Source of the DNA: Akkermansiaceae bacterium
Lineage (GTDB): Bacteria; Verrucomicrobiota; Verrucomicrobiia; Verrucomicrobiales; Akkermansiaceae
Direction of reading: 5' to 3'
Assembly (NCBI GenBank): GCA_903878115.1
Contig: CAIRGO010000057.1
Coordinates: 1 to 64,000 of the forward strand
DNA: 64,000 nucleotides
Within the stretch, counting starts at the first letter, position 1. Each line of letters opens with the position of its first letter. Shown piece by piece: positions 30,101 through 40,700 of the stretch. A model generated the notes under the pieces. The model was not told where the DNA came from. It searched no databases and saw nothing but the letters and a program-made list of their open reading frames with translations. The translations under genes and the position numbers were made by a program.

Positions 30101-31603
30101 CTCTAGGCACATCGAGTTCGTCTCGTGGTGGGAGTCTGCGGCATCAAGCCCATGGAGCATGCGCTCTCTGGTGTCGGCTTTGCCATCGCCATCGGTATCG
30201 CGCAGGAACCAGAGATCAGGTGATTGCATGACCAATACGCCGTCTTTATAAAATTGAAACCCGGTGGGACAATTCAAGCCATCGGCAAAAGTTGTCACTT
30301 TCGTGGCCTTGCCTGTTTTTGGATCGAGATCGAATACTAACAATTTATCAAAAACCTTGGTGGTGGGTGATGTTTCTGGATAGGTAGGCCACGCGGCAAT
30401 CCAGAGTCGCCCTTTGGTATCGAAATTCATCTGCACAGGGTTGATTAACTCAGGAAAGGAAATTTCCGAGGCGACTAACGAAACTTTGCAGTTGGCAGGA
30501 AGTGTTAGATACTTGATCGCTTCTTCTGGATCCATGTAAGGCACTTCTTCTTTTCTGTTAGCCGGCGTGAGATTGACAGCAGGTAGGTTGTCATCGAGCA
30601 CGGTGAATGGTTTTCCTTGCGCGGTGGCCCATACGAGCTTGTCGCGATTGGCGGTTTTCACATCACGTTGTGCCATTTCTTGACCAAGAATAAAAGCATT
30701 GGTGACCCCTTCATAGGCAATGCGTGAGCGCTGACCGTAGATGTTAAACTGGTCCACCGTGCGATAGCGGTGATGCCATTCGAGATTTTTTTCGATCACT
30801 GCCGCGCGGATTTTCGCTACTGCGGGATCGCTCGTAGCTGCGGGGTCTTTGCCGAAAACTGCTTTGAACTGAGCAGGCGCGAGTGCTTTGTCACCATCAT
30901 CTTTCAGATGGACGCCATTGATGGTGAGTGGTGATTTTGCCGTTTGATAGAGTTCTTGCGAGGCACGAAATAGATCTACGAAAGGAACATTTTTTGCCTT
31001 GGCCACATCTGCCATCGCTTGGGTATAAAGCGATAGATTGCGGTTGTTCTCGGAACCGTCGGGGAAATTTCCATCGTTCAGATTTTCATGAGCGATGGGA
31101 GAAAATAACACGATGCGCGGCGGAGTTTCGCCATTGTATTTGGTGCTTTGCAATTTGGTGAGATAGGCATCGAGATTCTTTTTAAATGCCTCCACGCCTT
31201 CGGTGCCTTGGAATGATTCATTGAATCCCCAGTAGGCGAAAATCACATCAGCACCGAAATCAGTGCCAGCTTTGTAGATCGTGTCGGCGCGACCTTCTTT
31301 GGTGGTGTCGCCTTTTTTCATCCCCAGAAACCAATCTGTCGTTGGAACATCATCGGAGCGCGGGTGCAGCGTGATTTCATCTGTCGCGAACCCCAAATTG
31401 CGAATCGTCAACTCGGCGTCCGGATAGGCTTTGTGAATCAGCGACTCGAACCACGCATGATGCTGTTGGCGATCCGCCAAGCCACTGCCAACGATGGCGA
31501 TTTGGTCGCCCTTGTGGAGTTCGACTAAAGGTTCCGCTGCAAGGCAGCAAGTGGGGAGAAACAATAATGCGAGCCAGCGCAGCGGGGCAATGTTAGCGAT
31601 CAT
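27191..31603 (-). CDS. Secreted multidomain protein: SGNH hydrolase + PVC-type membrane-bound-dehydrogenase-like propeller + HEAT repeats + F5/8-type C domain + azurin/auracyanin-like cupredoxin
   Basis: GDQIAIVGSGLADRQQHHAWFESL; DTKGRLWIAAWPTYPE..DGVLVMQSPDLWFLRDTDGDGKAD; NIALKGTATQQSSSNDGEAKRAIDGNTSGLW; IPHNLVF..YQYVCTFPGHWSIMKGELIV. Confidence 0.88.
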   Translation of the reverse strand: MIANIAPLRWLALLFLPTCCLAAEPLVELHKGDQIAIVGSGLADRQQHHAWFESLIHKAYPDAELTIRNLGFATDEITLHPRSDDVPTTDWFLGMKKGDTTKEGRADTIYKAGTDFGADVIFAYWGFNESFQGTEGVEAFKKNLDAYLTKLQSTKYNGETPPRIVLFSPIAHENLNDGNFPDGSENNRNLSLYTQAMADVAKAKNVPFVDLFRASQELYQTAKSPLTINGVHLKDDGDKALAPAQFKAVFGKDPAATSDPAVAKIRAAVIEKNLEWHHRYRTVDQFNIYGQRSRIAYEGVTNAFILGQEMAQRDVKTANRDKLVWATAQGKPFTVLDDNLPAVNLTPANRKEEVPYMDPEEAIKYLTLPANCKVSLVASEISFPELINPVQMNFDTKGRLWIAAWPTYPETSPTTKVFDKLLVFDLDPKTGKATKVTTFADGLNCPTGFQFYKDGVLVMQSPDLWFLRDTDGDGKADTRERMLHGLDAADSHHETNSMCLEPGGAVYLSDGVFHRTNVETFDGPIRNTDGCIYRYEPISGKFMRHVPYGFANPHGRVFDYWGNDLITDATGNSNYFGPAFSGHLDTGSHPGMEQFWNRPSRPCPGTTILTSRHFPDDWQGEFLNTNVISIQGIFRAKMSEEGSGVKGETLEHLITTDVAQNPNFRPSGITVAPDGSLYFMDWSQMLIGHLQHHLRDPNRDHQHGRLYRITYEGRPLLDVKKIDGQPIGALLELLKEPENDVRMRAKIELGKHSAKDVTKGVMDWVKILNPSEATYEHNLLEALWVHQWHNVVNESLLKRVLTSKDPRARAQGVRVLGYWRDRLPEALDMLKVAADDEAPRVRLEAVRVASFFRETAAADCALTALKHPMDYYLNYCFKETMRQLQPWWKNAVAEGKELAVDNPAGISYLLDSVKSADLIKLPKSAVTYSAMLTRPDVPMDQRQMALEEMAKLKKSTPAETLVSVLATIASQNSGGTKALTSMLLALPSDSLKSVRESLEKISKGPASPEVAQATVAALISADGSVETQWNLAQKSSDQLVRYLNALPLVADAKTRQSAFASTQELLNKLPPAIAAALKDHKGTSGRYVRIELPGNGTLSLAEVQVTSRGQNIALKGTATQQSSSNDGEAKRAIDGNTSGLWADGTTTHSQEGAKNPWWEVDLGSEMDIETITIWNRTDETLGERLANFTLTILDAQRGEVAKSTGNPAPKPSSQVTYAGDPSGAIKRAAILTLPSVATDAAKAFALLTDVIKNQSEVATAVQAVTQLPESAWSKDQAAQAINGIVTWARSIPAEGRTSKSYTDTIKVAEKIITLLPADTATTAKQALTDLNVRSFTIKTVKEQLHYDTARLVVEAGKPFEVIFLNVDAIPHNLVFVQPGTMQAVAEAVQTQAPDKLDSKGRSYVPENDPRILNATKMIEAGKSETLKMTAPTSEGTYQYVCTFPGHWSIMKGELIVTKDVKAYEAAHPLK

Positions 31604-31759
31604 AAGGTCAGTTTATTACGTGCCTTGTATGCCTGAAATTTCATCAATAATCGCCTGATGAAATTAGATTGTTTTTCTGTATGGCAGATTCATCTAATCC
31701 CTGACTTTACTTTCTCGGAAAAAATCGCCATTTTCCCGCAGCGCTCTGCTTTTCCACTT

Positions 31760-33208
31760 ATGTATCTTGTTACCATCGGCCTAGAAGTTCACTGCCAAGT
31801 CAACACCGTCACGAAAATGTTCTGTGCCTGTGCCACTTCCTTTGGCGAGGAACCGAATGTGAATATTTGTCCTACTTGTCTCGGTTTGCCCGGTGCTTTG
31901 CCGGTGCTGAATCAGGTGGCGATTGAAAAAACCATTCTCACGGGGATGATGTTGGGCTGCTCGACTCCGCCAATTTCGAAATGGGATCGGAAAAATTATT
32001 TCTATCCAGACATGCCGAAAAACTACCAAACCACGCAGATGGATTTGCCCTTGTGCATCGGTGGTCAGGTGCCGCTGTACGATCATTGCTATCCGTCCGA
32101 TGCCCAAAAGACCATCGCGCGTCCGAATCAAATCATTCGCCTCAACCGCATTCACCTCGAAGAAGATGTGGCAAAATCGACTCACCTAGGCACTACCTCG
32201 TTGATTGATTTCAATCGCGCGGGCACGCCGTTGATGGAGATTGTCACCGAGCCTGATCTCGAAACGGCCGAGGAAGCATTTGCCTACTTGCGCACGCTGC
32301 AAATGATTCTCGTGCAGGGCGGCGTTTCGTTTGCTGATATGGAAAAAGGGCAAATGCGCTGCGATGTGAATATTTCGCTACGTCGAAATGCCAGTGATCC
32401 CTTAGGTGCGAAGGTCGAGTTGAAAAATCTGAACTCTACCTCCGCGGTGCGACGTGCGGTCATGTATGAAATCGAGCGTCAGACCGAAGAGCTCAATGCG
32501 GGCATTCCGCAAATTCAATCGACCCGCCGCTGGGATGACGACCGTGGAGAAACGCAGATGATGCGCACCAAAGAAGATGCGCACGACTATCGCTATTTTC
32601 CGTGTCCTGATTTGCTGCCGCTACATACTATGAATCTAGTAGAACGCATGAGCCGCGTTGTTCCCGAACTTCCGCACCAGCGTATGGCGCGTTATGAAAA
32701 GGATTTTTCGTTGACCCGTTACGATGCCAGCGTGTTGTCCTCCGATGTGCCATTGGCGCAGTATTTTGAGTCCGCGATGCATCCCGCGATTCCTGCGAAA
32801 AAGACCGCGAACTTTCTGATCAACAATCTGTTAGGTACGATCAATGAGCGCAATATTTCGATCCAAGAATGCCCCGTCAAACCAGAGAATTTAGCGAATT
32901 TGTTAGAGTTGGTTGAAAATGGCACGCTCGCTGCGAACCAAGCGCGCGAGGTATTCATCGTGATGTTAGAGCAGTCAGAGAAAACCGCTGCAGCGATTGC
33001 CGATGAACTCGGTTACAAGCCTACTGATACGGGAGCGCTCAATGAACTATGCGATCAAATCATTGCCGAGTTTCCTGATAAAGTTGCCGAAATCAAAGCG
33101 GGCAATGAGCGCTTGTTGAATTTCCTCACCGGGCAAATCATGAAAGCATCGACCGTGAAACCGAATCCCAAACTCGTCACTGATTTGTTGCGCGATAAAA
33201 TCGGTTAG
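31760..33208 (+). CDS. gatB: Asp-tRNA(Asn)/Glu-tRNA(Gln) amidotransferase subunit B
   Basis: TIGLEVHCQVNTVTKMFC..NVNICPTCLGLPGALPVLN..SKWDRKNYFYPDMPKNYQ..DFNRAGTPLMEIVTEPD; start set to 31760. Confidence 0.95.
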   Translation: MYLVTIGLEVHCQVNTVTKMFCACATSFGEEPNVNICPTCLGLPGALPVLNQVAIEKTILTGMMLGCSTPPISKWDRKNYFYPDMPKNYQTTQMDLPLCIGGQVPLYDHCYPSDAQKTIARPNQIIRLNRIHLEEDVAKSTHLGTTSLIDFNRAGTPLMEIVTEPDLETAEEAFAYLRTLQMILVQGGVSFADMEKGQMRCDVNISLRRNASDPLGAKVELKNLNSTSAVRRAVMYEIERQTEELNAGIPQIQSTRRWDDDRGETQMMRTKEDAHDYRYFPCPDLLPLHTMNLVERMSRVVPELPHQRMARYEKDFSLTRYDASVLSSDVPLAQYFESAMHPAIPAKKTANFLINNLLGTINERNISIQECPVKPENLANLLELVENGTLAANQAREVFIVMLEQSEKTAAAIADELGYKPTDTGALNELCDQIIAEFPDKVAEIKAGNERLLNFLTGQIMKASTVKPNPKLVTDLLRDKIG

Positions 33209-33281
33209 ACTAGCGCGCTTTAGAATTTCTGACAATGTTATCACGGTAGCGTGGAAAAACTCTTCGGATTCAGTTAGATTA

Positions 33282-33494
33282 ACCGCTAAGCCACGAAGGA
33301 CGCGAAGGGTTGAGTTTTTCACACAGGAGTGCGGAGGCTTGCCACCGCCCGTGGAGGGGCTCGGCTTGCCGAGTGTGGTGGGTGTCTTTTTGTGAATGGC
33401 TTGGTGCTTAGATTTCCTCAGTGCTGTGAATTCCCCCGCATGAGGCAAGCCTCATCTGCCACACGGCGGAGGCAAGCCGTCCGCACTCAGGGTG
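33282..33494 (+). repeat. ~213-bp dispersed repeat, copy A
   Basis: accgctaagccacgaaggacgcgaagggttgag...ctcggcttgccgagtg...gaggcaagcctcat...ccgcactcagggtg; reverse complement matches 42343-42556. Confidence 0.85.
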
Positions 33495-35661
33495 TCGATG
33501 CTGTCATCCTCACATACACTTTTTTGTTCGCTCCGGCCGTGACGGTGGTTGTCACTTCGATCACATCCAGCGAGGGGGCGGACGTATTGGTAATGGTCGC
33601 GGTGGCAATGGTGGCGGTGGTTCCGCCTGCATTAGTCGCGCCGCTGGCATGCCATGTGAGAAGATCGGAGGACCACTGGTAGGCGATGGTGACATTGGTT
33701 GCGAGACTATTGGTTTGGGTGTGGCGGAATTTCACGCTGGTGGCTGTGCCGCTGACTTGATAGATTCCTGTACTTGCCGCTGAAGGGCTGGAGCCTAACA
33801 CATGTTCGATGCCATTAGAAATGCCATCAAAGTCAGCATCTTGCAAAAAGCCCGGAGCACTGGCCACGCCGGGAAATCCTGTGGCCCATGTTGCGTAATT
33901 AACTGATGTTGCTGCTGTCACTGTCTTGAGCGCACCATAGCCAAACCAACGGCATCCGACGTTAGGGCGTATGCGCATGAAGCACTGTGTGCCATTGACC
34001 AAAGCTCCACCTGCTGTGGTGGCGTTGAGAGTGAATGTTGATGCATTTGACGCGAGAGTAGTGGTTGTCGGCGTAATCAGCTCGGTGCTATTGGTGATGG
34101 TGATGTCATCAACGAAGAAGCCATAGCTCGAACTAGTTCCGTATGTTGCTGAACCGTTCGATTGTAATATAAATCGAATTTGCACCACTTGGCCCGCATA
34201 GGCAGCGAGAGAGATGCCGCGACTAATCCAGTTTGAATCCCAATTCAAAGAACTCAGCCCCACCCCGTTACGTGTCGCCAAGGTTGTCCATGTGCTGCCA
34301 TTGTCAGTGGAAATCTGGGTGCGGAAAGTATTCACTGTGGAAGAAAAACGCCCACGATCATAATAATTCAAACTGCTCGTTGCTGAAATCAAGGCATTGC
34401 GCGTGACAGTGAAACTTTGATCAGCAAATCCACTGGGGAATGCCAATTGAAACGCCCTGCTCCCTGTGCGCTTGAGTCCTGTTTGGCGAACCGTTAAGCC
34501 CGCAGTCACCGATTCTGTGATTTGCGGTGTAGGGGAATCTTCAGCGCCTTCGGTCCACGCAGCAGTGCTTCCTTTGGAAACGACTAATTCATAAGAATCG
34601 GCCTGGGCAATGGCATTAAAGTCATAATTTTGCCCCGTTGTTAAAGGCGAATTCGAGCCAGAAATGGTCACACTTTCGCCTAACAAATTCGGATCGAATA
34701 AAGTCACGGTGTAAGTTTTACTCGTAGGTCCACCGCCGGTGATGCCGGCTACAGTAATCACATAGGGGACATCATTTGTTACCGTGGAAGGCAGTCCAGC
34801 CATTGTCCATGAGATCGTATTGTCACCAACTCCTGTTTGCGAAGTTGATATGATCGCTGTTGACACCGGGTTCCCCGCTTGGGTTGCCGTGACCGTGGCA
34901 GAGGCAAATCCCGCACTTGGATAGCTGAGTGACCACCGCGTAGGCACCAGTGAGACTGGCGCGAAGCCTTCATTGGGCCAAAGAGTGAAGCGAGCGGCGG
35001 AAGCAGCTTTGAAGTTGCCGATCACCCAAACGCAATTCGCGGAAGATTTCCCGGACGTCACCGGAATATCCCCCGTGCCCATTTCCTGCGCTCTCGAGTA
35101 TAAAAACCAGCGTCGATGGCCGACGATTTCATTGCCAGTTCCATCATCGCGCATGTAGGCATTCACGGCAGGCGGTCCGTAGTGACCTAGCGCGATATTT
35201 CCCGCATTGGCAGCATCGTAGCCATTTTGCGTGTAACATGACCAACTAGTTGGCGGAGTGTGGCTTAAGGCAGAGTTCGATGCCATCATCAATGCTGCTT
35301 GTTGCGCTTTGGATGACTTGGTCGCATCAAACGTAATCGTTGCTGTTTCTCCCACTAAGGCACGGTAAAAATTAATGCGCCGTCTCACATCATCCTTAAA
35401 CGCTGCGCTGGTTGTTCCTGCTGCACAGCTCCCCACACTTCCCTCCGTCCACGCTAAGTTCGTTGCATAGTTTTCCGAAGCATTATAAACGCATTGGTAA
35501 AATGATAAAACATCGCGCCGGTCGCTGGCATTCACCGTGAATCCGCTCACTGCATTCGGGCTGCCCGTTCCGGGCGACCAAGCGGTAAGAGGAAACGGCA
35601 ACGCGATTATCGCTATGATGCATAGATATTTTCGCAGCGATGATGAGAAAGGTGACATCAT
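33487..35661 (-). CDS. Secreted CAP/SCP-domain protein with adhesin-like C-terminal modules
   Basis: Signal peptide; CAP-like region (RRRINFYRALVGETATITFD..AQQAALMMASNSALSHTPPTSWSCYTQNGYDAANAGNIALGHYG); beta-rich C-terminal domains. Confidence 0.7.
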   Translation of the reverse strand: MMSPFSSSLRKYLCIIAIIALPFPLTAWSPGTGSPNAVSGFTVNASDRRDVLSFYQCVYNASENYATNLAWTEGSVGSCAAGTTSAAFKDDVRRRINFYRALVGETATITFDATKSSKAQQAALMMASNSALSHTPPTSWSCYTQNGYDAANAGNIALGHYGPPAVNAYMRDDGTGNEIVGHRRWFLYSRAQEMGTGDIPVTSGKSSANCVWVIGNFKAASAARFTLWPNEGFAPVSLVPTRWSLSYPSAGFASATVTATQAGNPVSTAIISTSQTGVGDNTISWTMAGLPSTVTNDVPYVITVAGITGGGPTSKTYTVTLFDPNLLGESVTISGSNSPLTTGQNYDFNAIAQADSYELVVSKGSTAAWTEGAEDSPTPQITESVTAGLTVRQTGLKRTGSRAFQLAFPSGFADQSFTVTRNALISATSSLNYYDRGRFSSTVNTFRTQISTDNGSTWTTLATRNGVGLSSLNWDSNWISRGISLAAYAGQVVQIRFILQSNGSATYGTSSSYGFFVDDITITNSTELITPTTTTLASNASTFTLNATTAGGALVNGTQCFMRIRPNVGCRWFGYGALKTVTAATSVNYATWATGFPGVASAPGFLQDADFDGISNGIEHVLGSSPSAASTGIYQVSGTATSVKFRHTQTNSLATNVTIAYQWSSDLLTWHASGATNAGGTTATIATATITNTSAPSLDVIEVTTTVTAGANKKVYVRMTASTP

Positions 35662-35898
35662 GAATAACGTGGCGTCTTTGTCGCTATTACTTTAACTTTA
35701 CTCTGCGTTTCCGCAATCAATTTTTCGCATGATTGGTTAAATTACTCGCAAAATCTAAGCTGCTACGTGATTTGTCCCTAGAGCGCGAATTGACTTTTCT
35801 TCAGCGACTCGATACATTTTTGTCGGATGCGTTGAAAGTGATTCGCAACGTGGTTCGTCATCTAACAGAAAAATATTTTTTCGTAACACACACATACT

Positions 35899-37509
35899 AT
35901 GATCCTTTCACGCATTATTTTTTCTCTTGTTATTTTGTTTGGTTCATCGGCATTAGCCGCAGCGAAGCCTAACATTGTGATGATCCTTGCTGATGATTTA
36001 GGTTACTCCGACCTTGGCTGTTACGGTAGTGAAATCGCTACGCCGCAGCTTGATGCATTGGCGAAAGATGGGGTGAGATTTACGCAATTTTATAATACCG
36101 CCCGTTGTTGGCCTACGCGCTCTGCGTTGCTCTCGGGCTACTATGCGCAACAGACGCATCGTGATGCGTTGCCTGATTTGCGCGGCGGGGCCATGGGGGT
36201 AAGGCAAGATTGGGCACGCTTGTTGCCGGATTATCTCAAAGCAGCGGGATATCGCAGTTATCACACGGGCAAATGGCACATTGATGGGAAAGTGTTAGCG
36301 TCGGGATTTGATCACTCGATGAACATCGCTAATTCGGGCAATTTTTTCTCGTCTGAGGGAATGTTTCTTGATGATGTTGCACTAAAACCTGCTGACAATG
36401 AAAAGGATTTTTACCTTACTATCGCCACGGCAGATCATGCGATCACAACCCTGAAAGATCACGCGGCGAATTTTTCTGGCAAACCATTTTTTCAGTACAT
36501 CGCTTTTCATGCGCCGCACTTTCCCTTGCAAGCATTGCCGCAGGATATTGCCAAGTATCGCGACCGCTATCTTGGTGGCTGGGATCTGCTGCGCAATGAG
36601 CGTTATGCAAGACAGAAAAAAATGGGACTCGTTTCTACCGCGCTATCCGTTCTCGATCCTAAAGTGGGGCCGCCTTATTCGTTTCCCAATGTGCCGCAGG
36701 CCTACGGTCCGGGAGAAATTGTCAACTCGTTGCCGTGGGTCGATCTCACCGAGGAGCAACATCGTTTTCAAGCGACCAAGATGGCGATTCATGCCGCGAT
36801 GGTCGATCGCATGGATCAAGAAATCGGCCGTATCATTGCCCAATTGAAAGCGATGAACGTCTATGATAACACGCTGATTTTATTTGCCTCTGATAATGGT
36901 GCCAGTGCGGAAATCATGGTGCGCGATGGTGGCCATGACCCCAAAGCGGAACCAGGCAGCAAGGCGACTTATCTGTGCCTAGGCCCTGGATTTTCGAGTG
37001 CCTGCAATACGCCGTTTCGGATGCACAAAACATGGGTGCACGAAGGTGGTATCAGCACCCCATTGATCGCTCATTGGCCGAAGGGGATTAGTTCCAAAAA
37101 CGAACTGCGTCACACACCAGCCCATGTCATCGACATCGCACCGACGATTCTAGAGTTGGCGGGCATTGAAAAACCGAAAGAGTGGAACGGTGAACCGATT
37201 CCCGCCGCACCTGGAAAAAGTCTCGTGCCTGCATTGCTGAAAGATGTTGAAATTCCGCGCGATTCTCTGTGGTGGTTGCATGAAGGGCATCGCGCGCTGC
37301 GCAGTGGTGATTGGAAACTCGTTGCTCTCAATGGCAAACCATGGGAGCTCTACGATCTAAAAACCGACCGCGCGGAACAGCATGATTTGGCTGCTAGCCA
37401 GCCAGAGCAAGCGAAGAAACTTGAGCAATTGTGGCAGCAGCAAACCGATGCTTTTACTGTGCTAGCGAAAAAAACTCAGCCGGACAAAAAGAAAAATGCG
37501 CCCAAGTAA
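35899..37509 (+). CDS. Arylsulfatase (Cys-type sulfatase)
   Basis: NIVMILADDLGYSDLGCYGSEIATPQLDALA; active-site CWPTRSALLSG. Confidence 0.92.
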   Translation: MILSRIIFSLVILFGSSALAAAKPNIVMILADDLGYSDLGCYGSEIATPQLDALAKDGVRFTQFYNTARCWPTRSALLSGYYAQQTHRDALPDLRGGAMGVRQDWARLLPDYLKAAGYRSYHTGKWHIDGKVLASGFDHSMNIANSGNFFSSEGMFLDDVALKPADNEKDFYLTIATADHAITTLKDHAANFSGKPFFQYIAFHAPHFPLQALPQDIAKYRDRYLGGWDLLRNERYARQKKMGLVSTALSVLDPKVGPPYSFPNVPQAYGPGEIVNSLPWVDLTEEQHRFQATKMAIHAAMVDRMDQEIGRIIAQLKAMNVYDNTLILFASDNGASAEIMVRDGGHDPKAEPGSKATYLCLGPGFSSACNTPFRMHKTWVHEGGISTPLIAHWPKGISSKNELRHTPAHVIDIAPTILELAGIEKPKEWNGEPIPAAPGKSLVPALLKDVEIPRDSLWWLHEGHRALRSGDWKLVALNGKPWELYDLKTDRAEQHDLAASQPEQAKKLEQLWQQQTDAFTVLAKKTQPDKKKNAPK

Positions 37510-37521
37510 AACGGCTCACAA

Positions 37522-37572
37522 TAAGGAGAAGGAATTTGCAATTCCTTTCAAAAAAAACCGTTTCATCTGAGC
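37522..37572 (+). repeat. ~50-bp direct repeat, copy 1, with perfect hairpin aaggaatt-tgc-aattcctt
   Basis: taaggagaaggaatttgcaattcctttcaaaaaaaaccgtttcatctgagc; matches 42179-42230. Confidence 0.85.
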
Positions 37573-37659
37573 AATCTGCCATTGGGGTAACTTTTCGACG
37601 GCATCACAAAACTAGTGCATTTTTTGACTTAGTTGCTAAAAACTTTTTTGTTGCGTTGG

Positions 37660-37681
37660 CGTAAATACTGCGTCATTTACG
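37660..37681. promoter_or_regulatory. Inverted repeat upstream of pilin-like gene, possible operator
   Basis: cgtaaat-actgcgtc-atttacg, about 55 bp before ATG 37737. Confidence 0.35.
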
Positions 37682-37736
37682 TTGCATATACATTTCATGT
37701 GTATGTCATCGTTGCAGTTACTATCACCATTTAGCT

Positions 37737-40700
37737 ATGAGAATTCGCATTTTTACCATACGCCGAAAGGGTTTCACGTTGGTGCTTACGCTTTCTTTAC
37801 TGGTGCTATTGACAATTGTCGCCATCGCCATGTTGAGCTTGTCGACCCTCACTTTGCGGACTTCTGGGCAAAGTGAAGCGATGGCTAACGCGAAGTCGAA
37901 TGCTCGGTTGGCATTTATGTTGGCGCTAGGTGACTTGCAAAAAACCGTTGGCCCAGATCGCGCGATCACTGCCAACTCTGAAATCTTAGCGGCGACATCG
38001 TCCACTAACGTTGCCAAGCCAAATACCACCGGAGTCTGGGAATCATGGTCGGATTTTAACCCGAATAGCAGTCCTTCTCCGAACTACAGTGCGCAAAAAA
38101 CCAGTCGTTTTCGCCGCTGGTTGGTGTCGAGTGCTGACCCTGCTGCCCCGCTGACACGTGACTTCGCCACAAGCGCATGGACAGGTCAAACGATTGAGCT
38201 CGTGGGCAAAAATTCACTTGGCAGTAATAGTGCTGCCGATTCCGCCAAAGTAGTGGCGGGAAAAGTTCCGGTTTCCAAAAACGGTGTCGTGCAGGGTAGT
38301 TATGCGTGGCATGTGGCTGATGAATCTGTGAAAGCCCGGGTGAATCTCTATCGTGATCCTAGCAGAAATACAACCCTCGCTCAGAAACGTTCTCTTCTAG
38401 CGGGACATCGCCCGGATCCCTCACTGATGAAAGGTCCTGATGGTGCGCTGTTGACGGTGATGCCTACTGATCTAACAGCTGTCAATTTTACCAAAGCCAC
38501 CGAAAGTTCTGGAAAAATCACCGACCTAGATCAGGCGGAGTTGTTAGATAACGCAACAGGAAAAATAAAACAATTCCGCAACGATATTACCCCATACTCT
38601 CTCGGCGTTTTAACCGATGTTCGCAGCGGCACTCTCAAGCAGGATTTATCTTCGGCATTTGAGTCCCCCACAATACCCACGGAATTTATTAACAAAAAAT
38701 TGTATCTGACGACCCATGGCATCACTGGTGTCTCTGATCCGAGCTGGAACACGCTAAATAGTTATTACAACTCCTATAAAACGCTAACAAGAGCTGAGGT
38801 CAGTCCCACGCTGAGTATATCCTCCACATCCGGCATTGCCAGCGCTGTGCCTACTACTTTTATCGCAGCACCGGTTATTGCGAAAGTTGATACCATCTTC
38901 AGTCTAGTAGCGCGACCTTTGGGCGATGTTTTTTGGGTTCCTGGTAACGTTAACGTAAGAGATTATCATGATTACTTCGTGAACATGATCTTTACGCCCG
39001 TTGTCACGCTGCATAACCCTTACAATGTTAATATATCCTTCTACAAAATGGAGGTTAGCTTTGAAAATTTACCGGTCGCTTTCAATTTCATGTACCAAGC
39101 GGGTGGGGCTGGAGGCTTTGTCTCTCAGTGCGTGGTTCCTGGGGAATTCGAATCCATCAATACAATGAGCTATGACGCAGGTGCCGCGCACAAAGGAAGG
39201 ACAGATAAGATCTTTGTCATGAATATCGCCAATTGGAGCAATGCCGACGCGTCTAGTTCTGATATATCTGCCCCGATTGTCATGAAGCCAGGTGAGACAT
39301 TGATCTGCGGGCCCAGTTTTCCGGCCGATTCATCGTTCAAGATAGATTCCGGACGGGGTAGTAATACTTTGGGCTTCGATTGGGACAACAGGCTTACCAA
39401 AGCCATCAAAGCGAAGCCCTCTTTTACCCCTGGACTTGGTTATGAAATGTATGCAGTCACGATTGGGCACATGCGCCTCCCTGGTGGCGTTTATCCCGCA
39501 GGTTGGTCTGGACACCCCTTCATGATGTTACGTGATGCCAGCGCTTCCCCTAAAATTTCTAAATCAACTGTCACTGATCGTTTCTTCATCGAATTCAAAG
39601 CGCAAAGACCCAATTGGTATGCAGACAATTCCACTGTGAATAAAGGCGAAGCTGCGGCTACGTTCGCAGTTACTGCTAAGATTCAGAATACTTCTAGTGG
39701 TAGTCTCGTCGATTATGCGCGACTCCAATTCAACTACAATGATGATAATACTCTTAAAGGCGTGTTCAATAACCGAGTGTACCGTTACCCACCTACTGGG
39801 TCTTTGACCGCTATGCAGTGCGCGGCACCTGCCGGCACGCCCTATGCTAGTCAAGGTGCCTTCGTGCATTCATTTGCGATTTTCTCTGCTTATTCACGCA
39901 CCACCAACGGCGGTGTTTATGAAACGGGGAAACGCACCAAAAATCCGATTGATAGCCCGCAAGTCAACCTGTTGCGAGACGGACGCATTGCGGGCAAGCC
40001 GTTTCTTTTTCATAACTTATCGCGGTCGAATTTCACGATGAATCTGGCCACGGAAAAACCAGGCGCTCAGGCGTACGAGCTCAACTTGCAACCGTTTCTG
40101 AGCAAGGGCGATTATCAGGATTACATGGATGTGGATGCCAGCAACCGCGTGCCCTCACTGAGCGGAAATAAAACCACATCGGGGATAAAATCTGGCAGTT
40201 ATTTAGAAATCCCTTCTGGACCGATGCAGACGATCGCTGATTTTCGCCGATCTAACGCTCTGACCACCTCGTTCATGCCACAATTTGTGCAGCCTGTGGG
40301 CAACTCATTATTGCATCCTATGATGTTTGCAGACAAAGTCGTGCAGCCCGGCATTGCTCCTTACAATTATACATTCCTCGATCACTCAGTGTTAGCAAAC
40401 CATGCGCTCTATGATCGATTTTATTTTTCCACTTTCGCGACACGTGGCACTACGTTGCCCGATGCGGCGTTTGAACAATTCATGAACGGCATCGCACCCC
40501 TTGCGTTACAGTCATTTATGCCATACCGCCCTGGTGGACTAACAGTTGCCGTTGCTAAGTCGGAGCTATTCGCTTCGGGCAGACCGAAAAACACCAGCTA
40601 CAAAACGGCCGCTGAGTTCCAGATGATCCAAGGACCGTTCAATGTCAACTCGACTAGTGTGCAGGCATGGAAAGCGGCACTGGGGGCAATGAACAAATCC

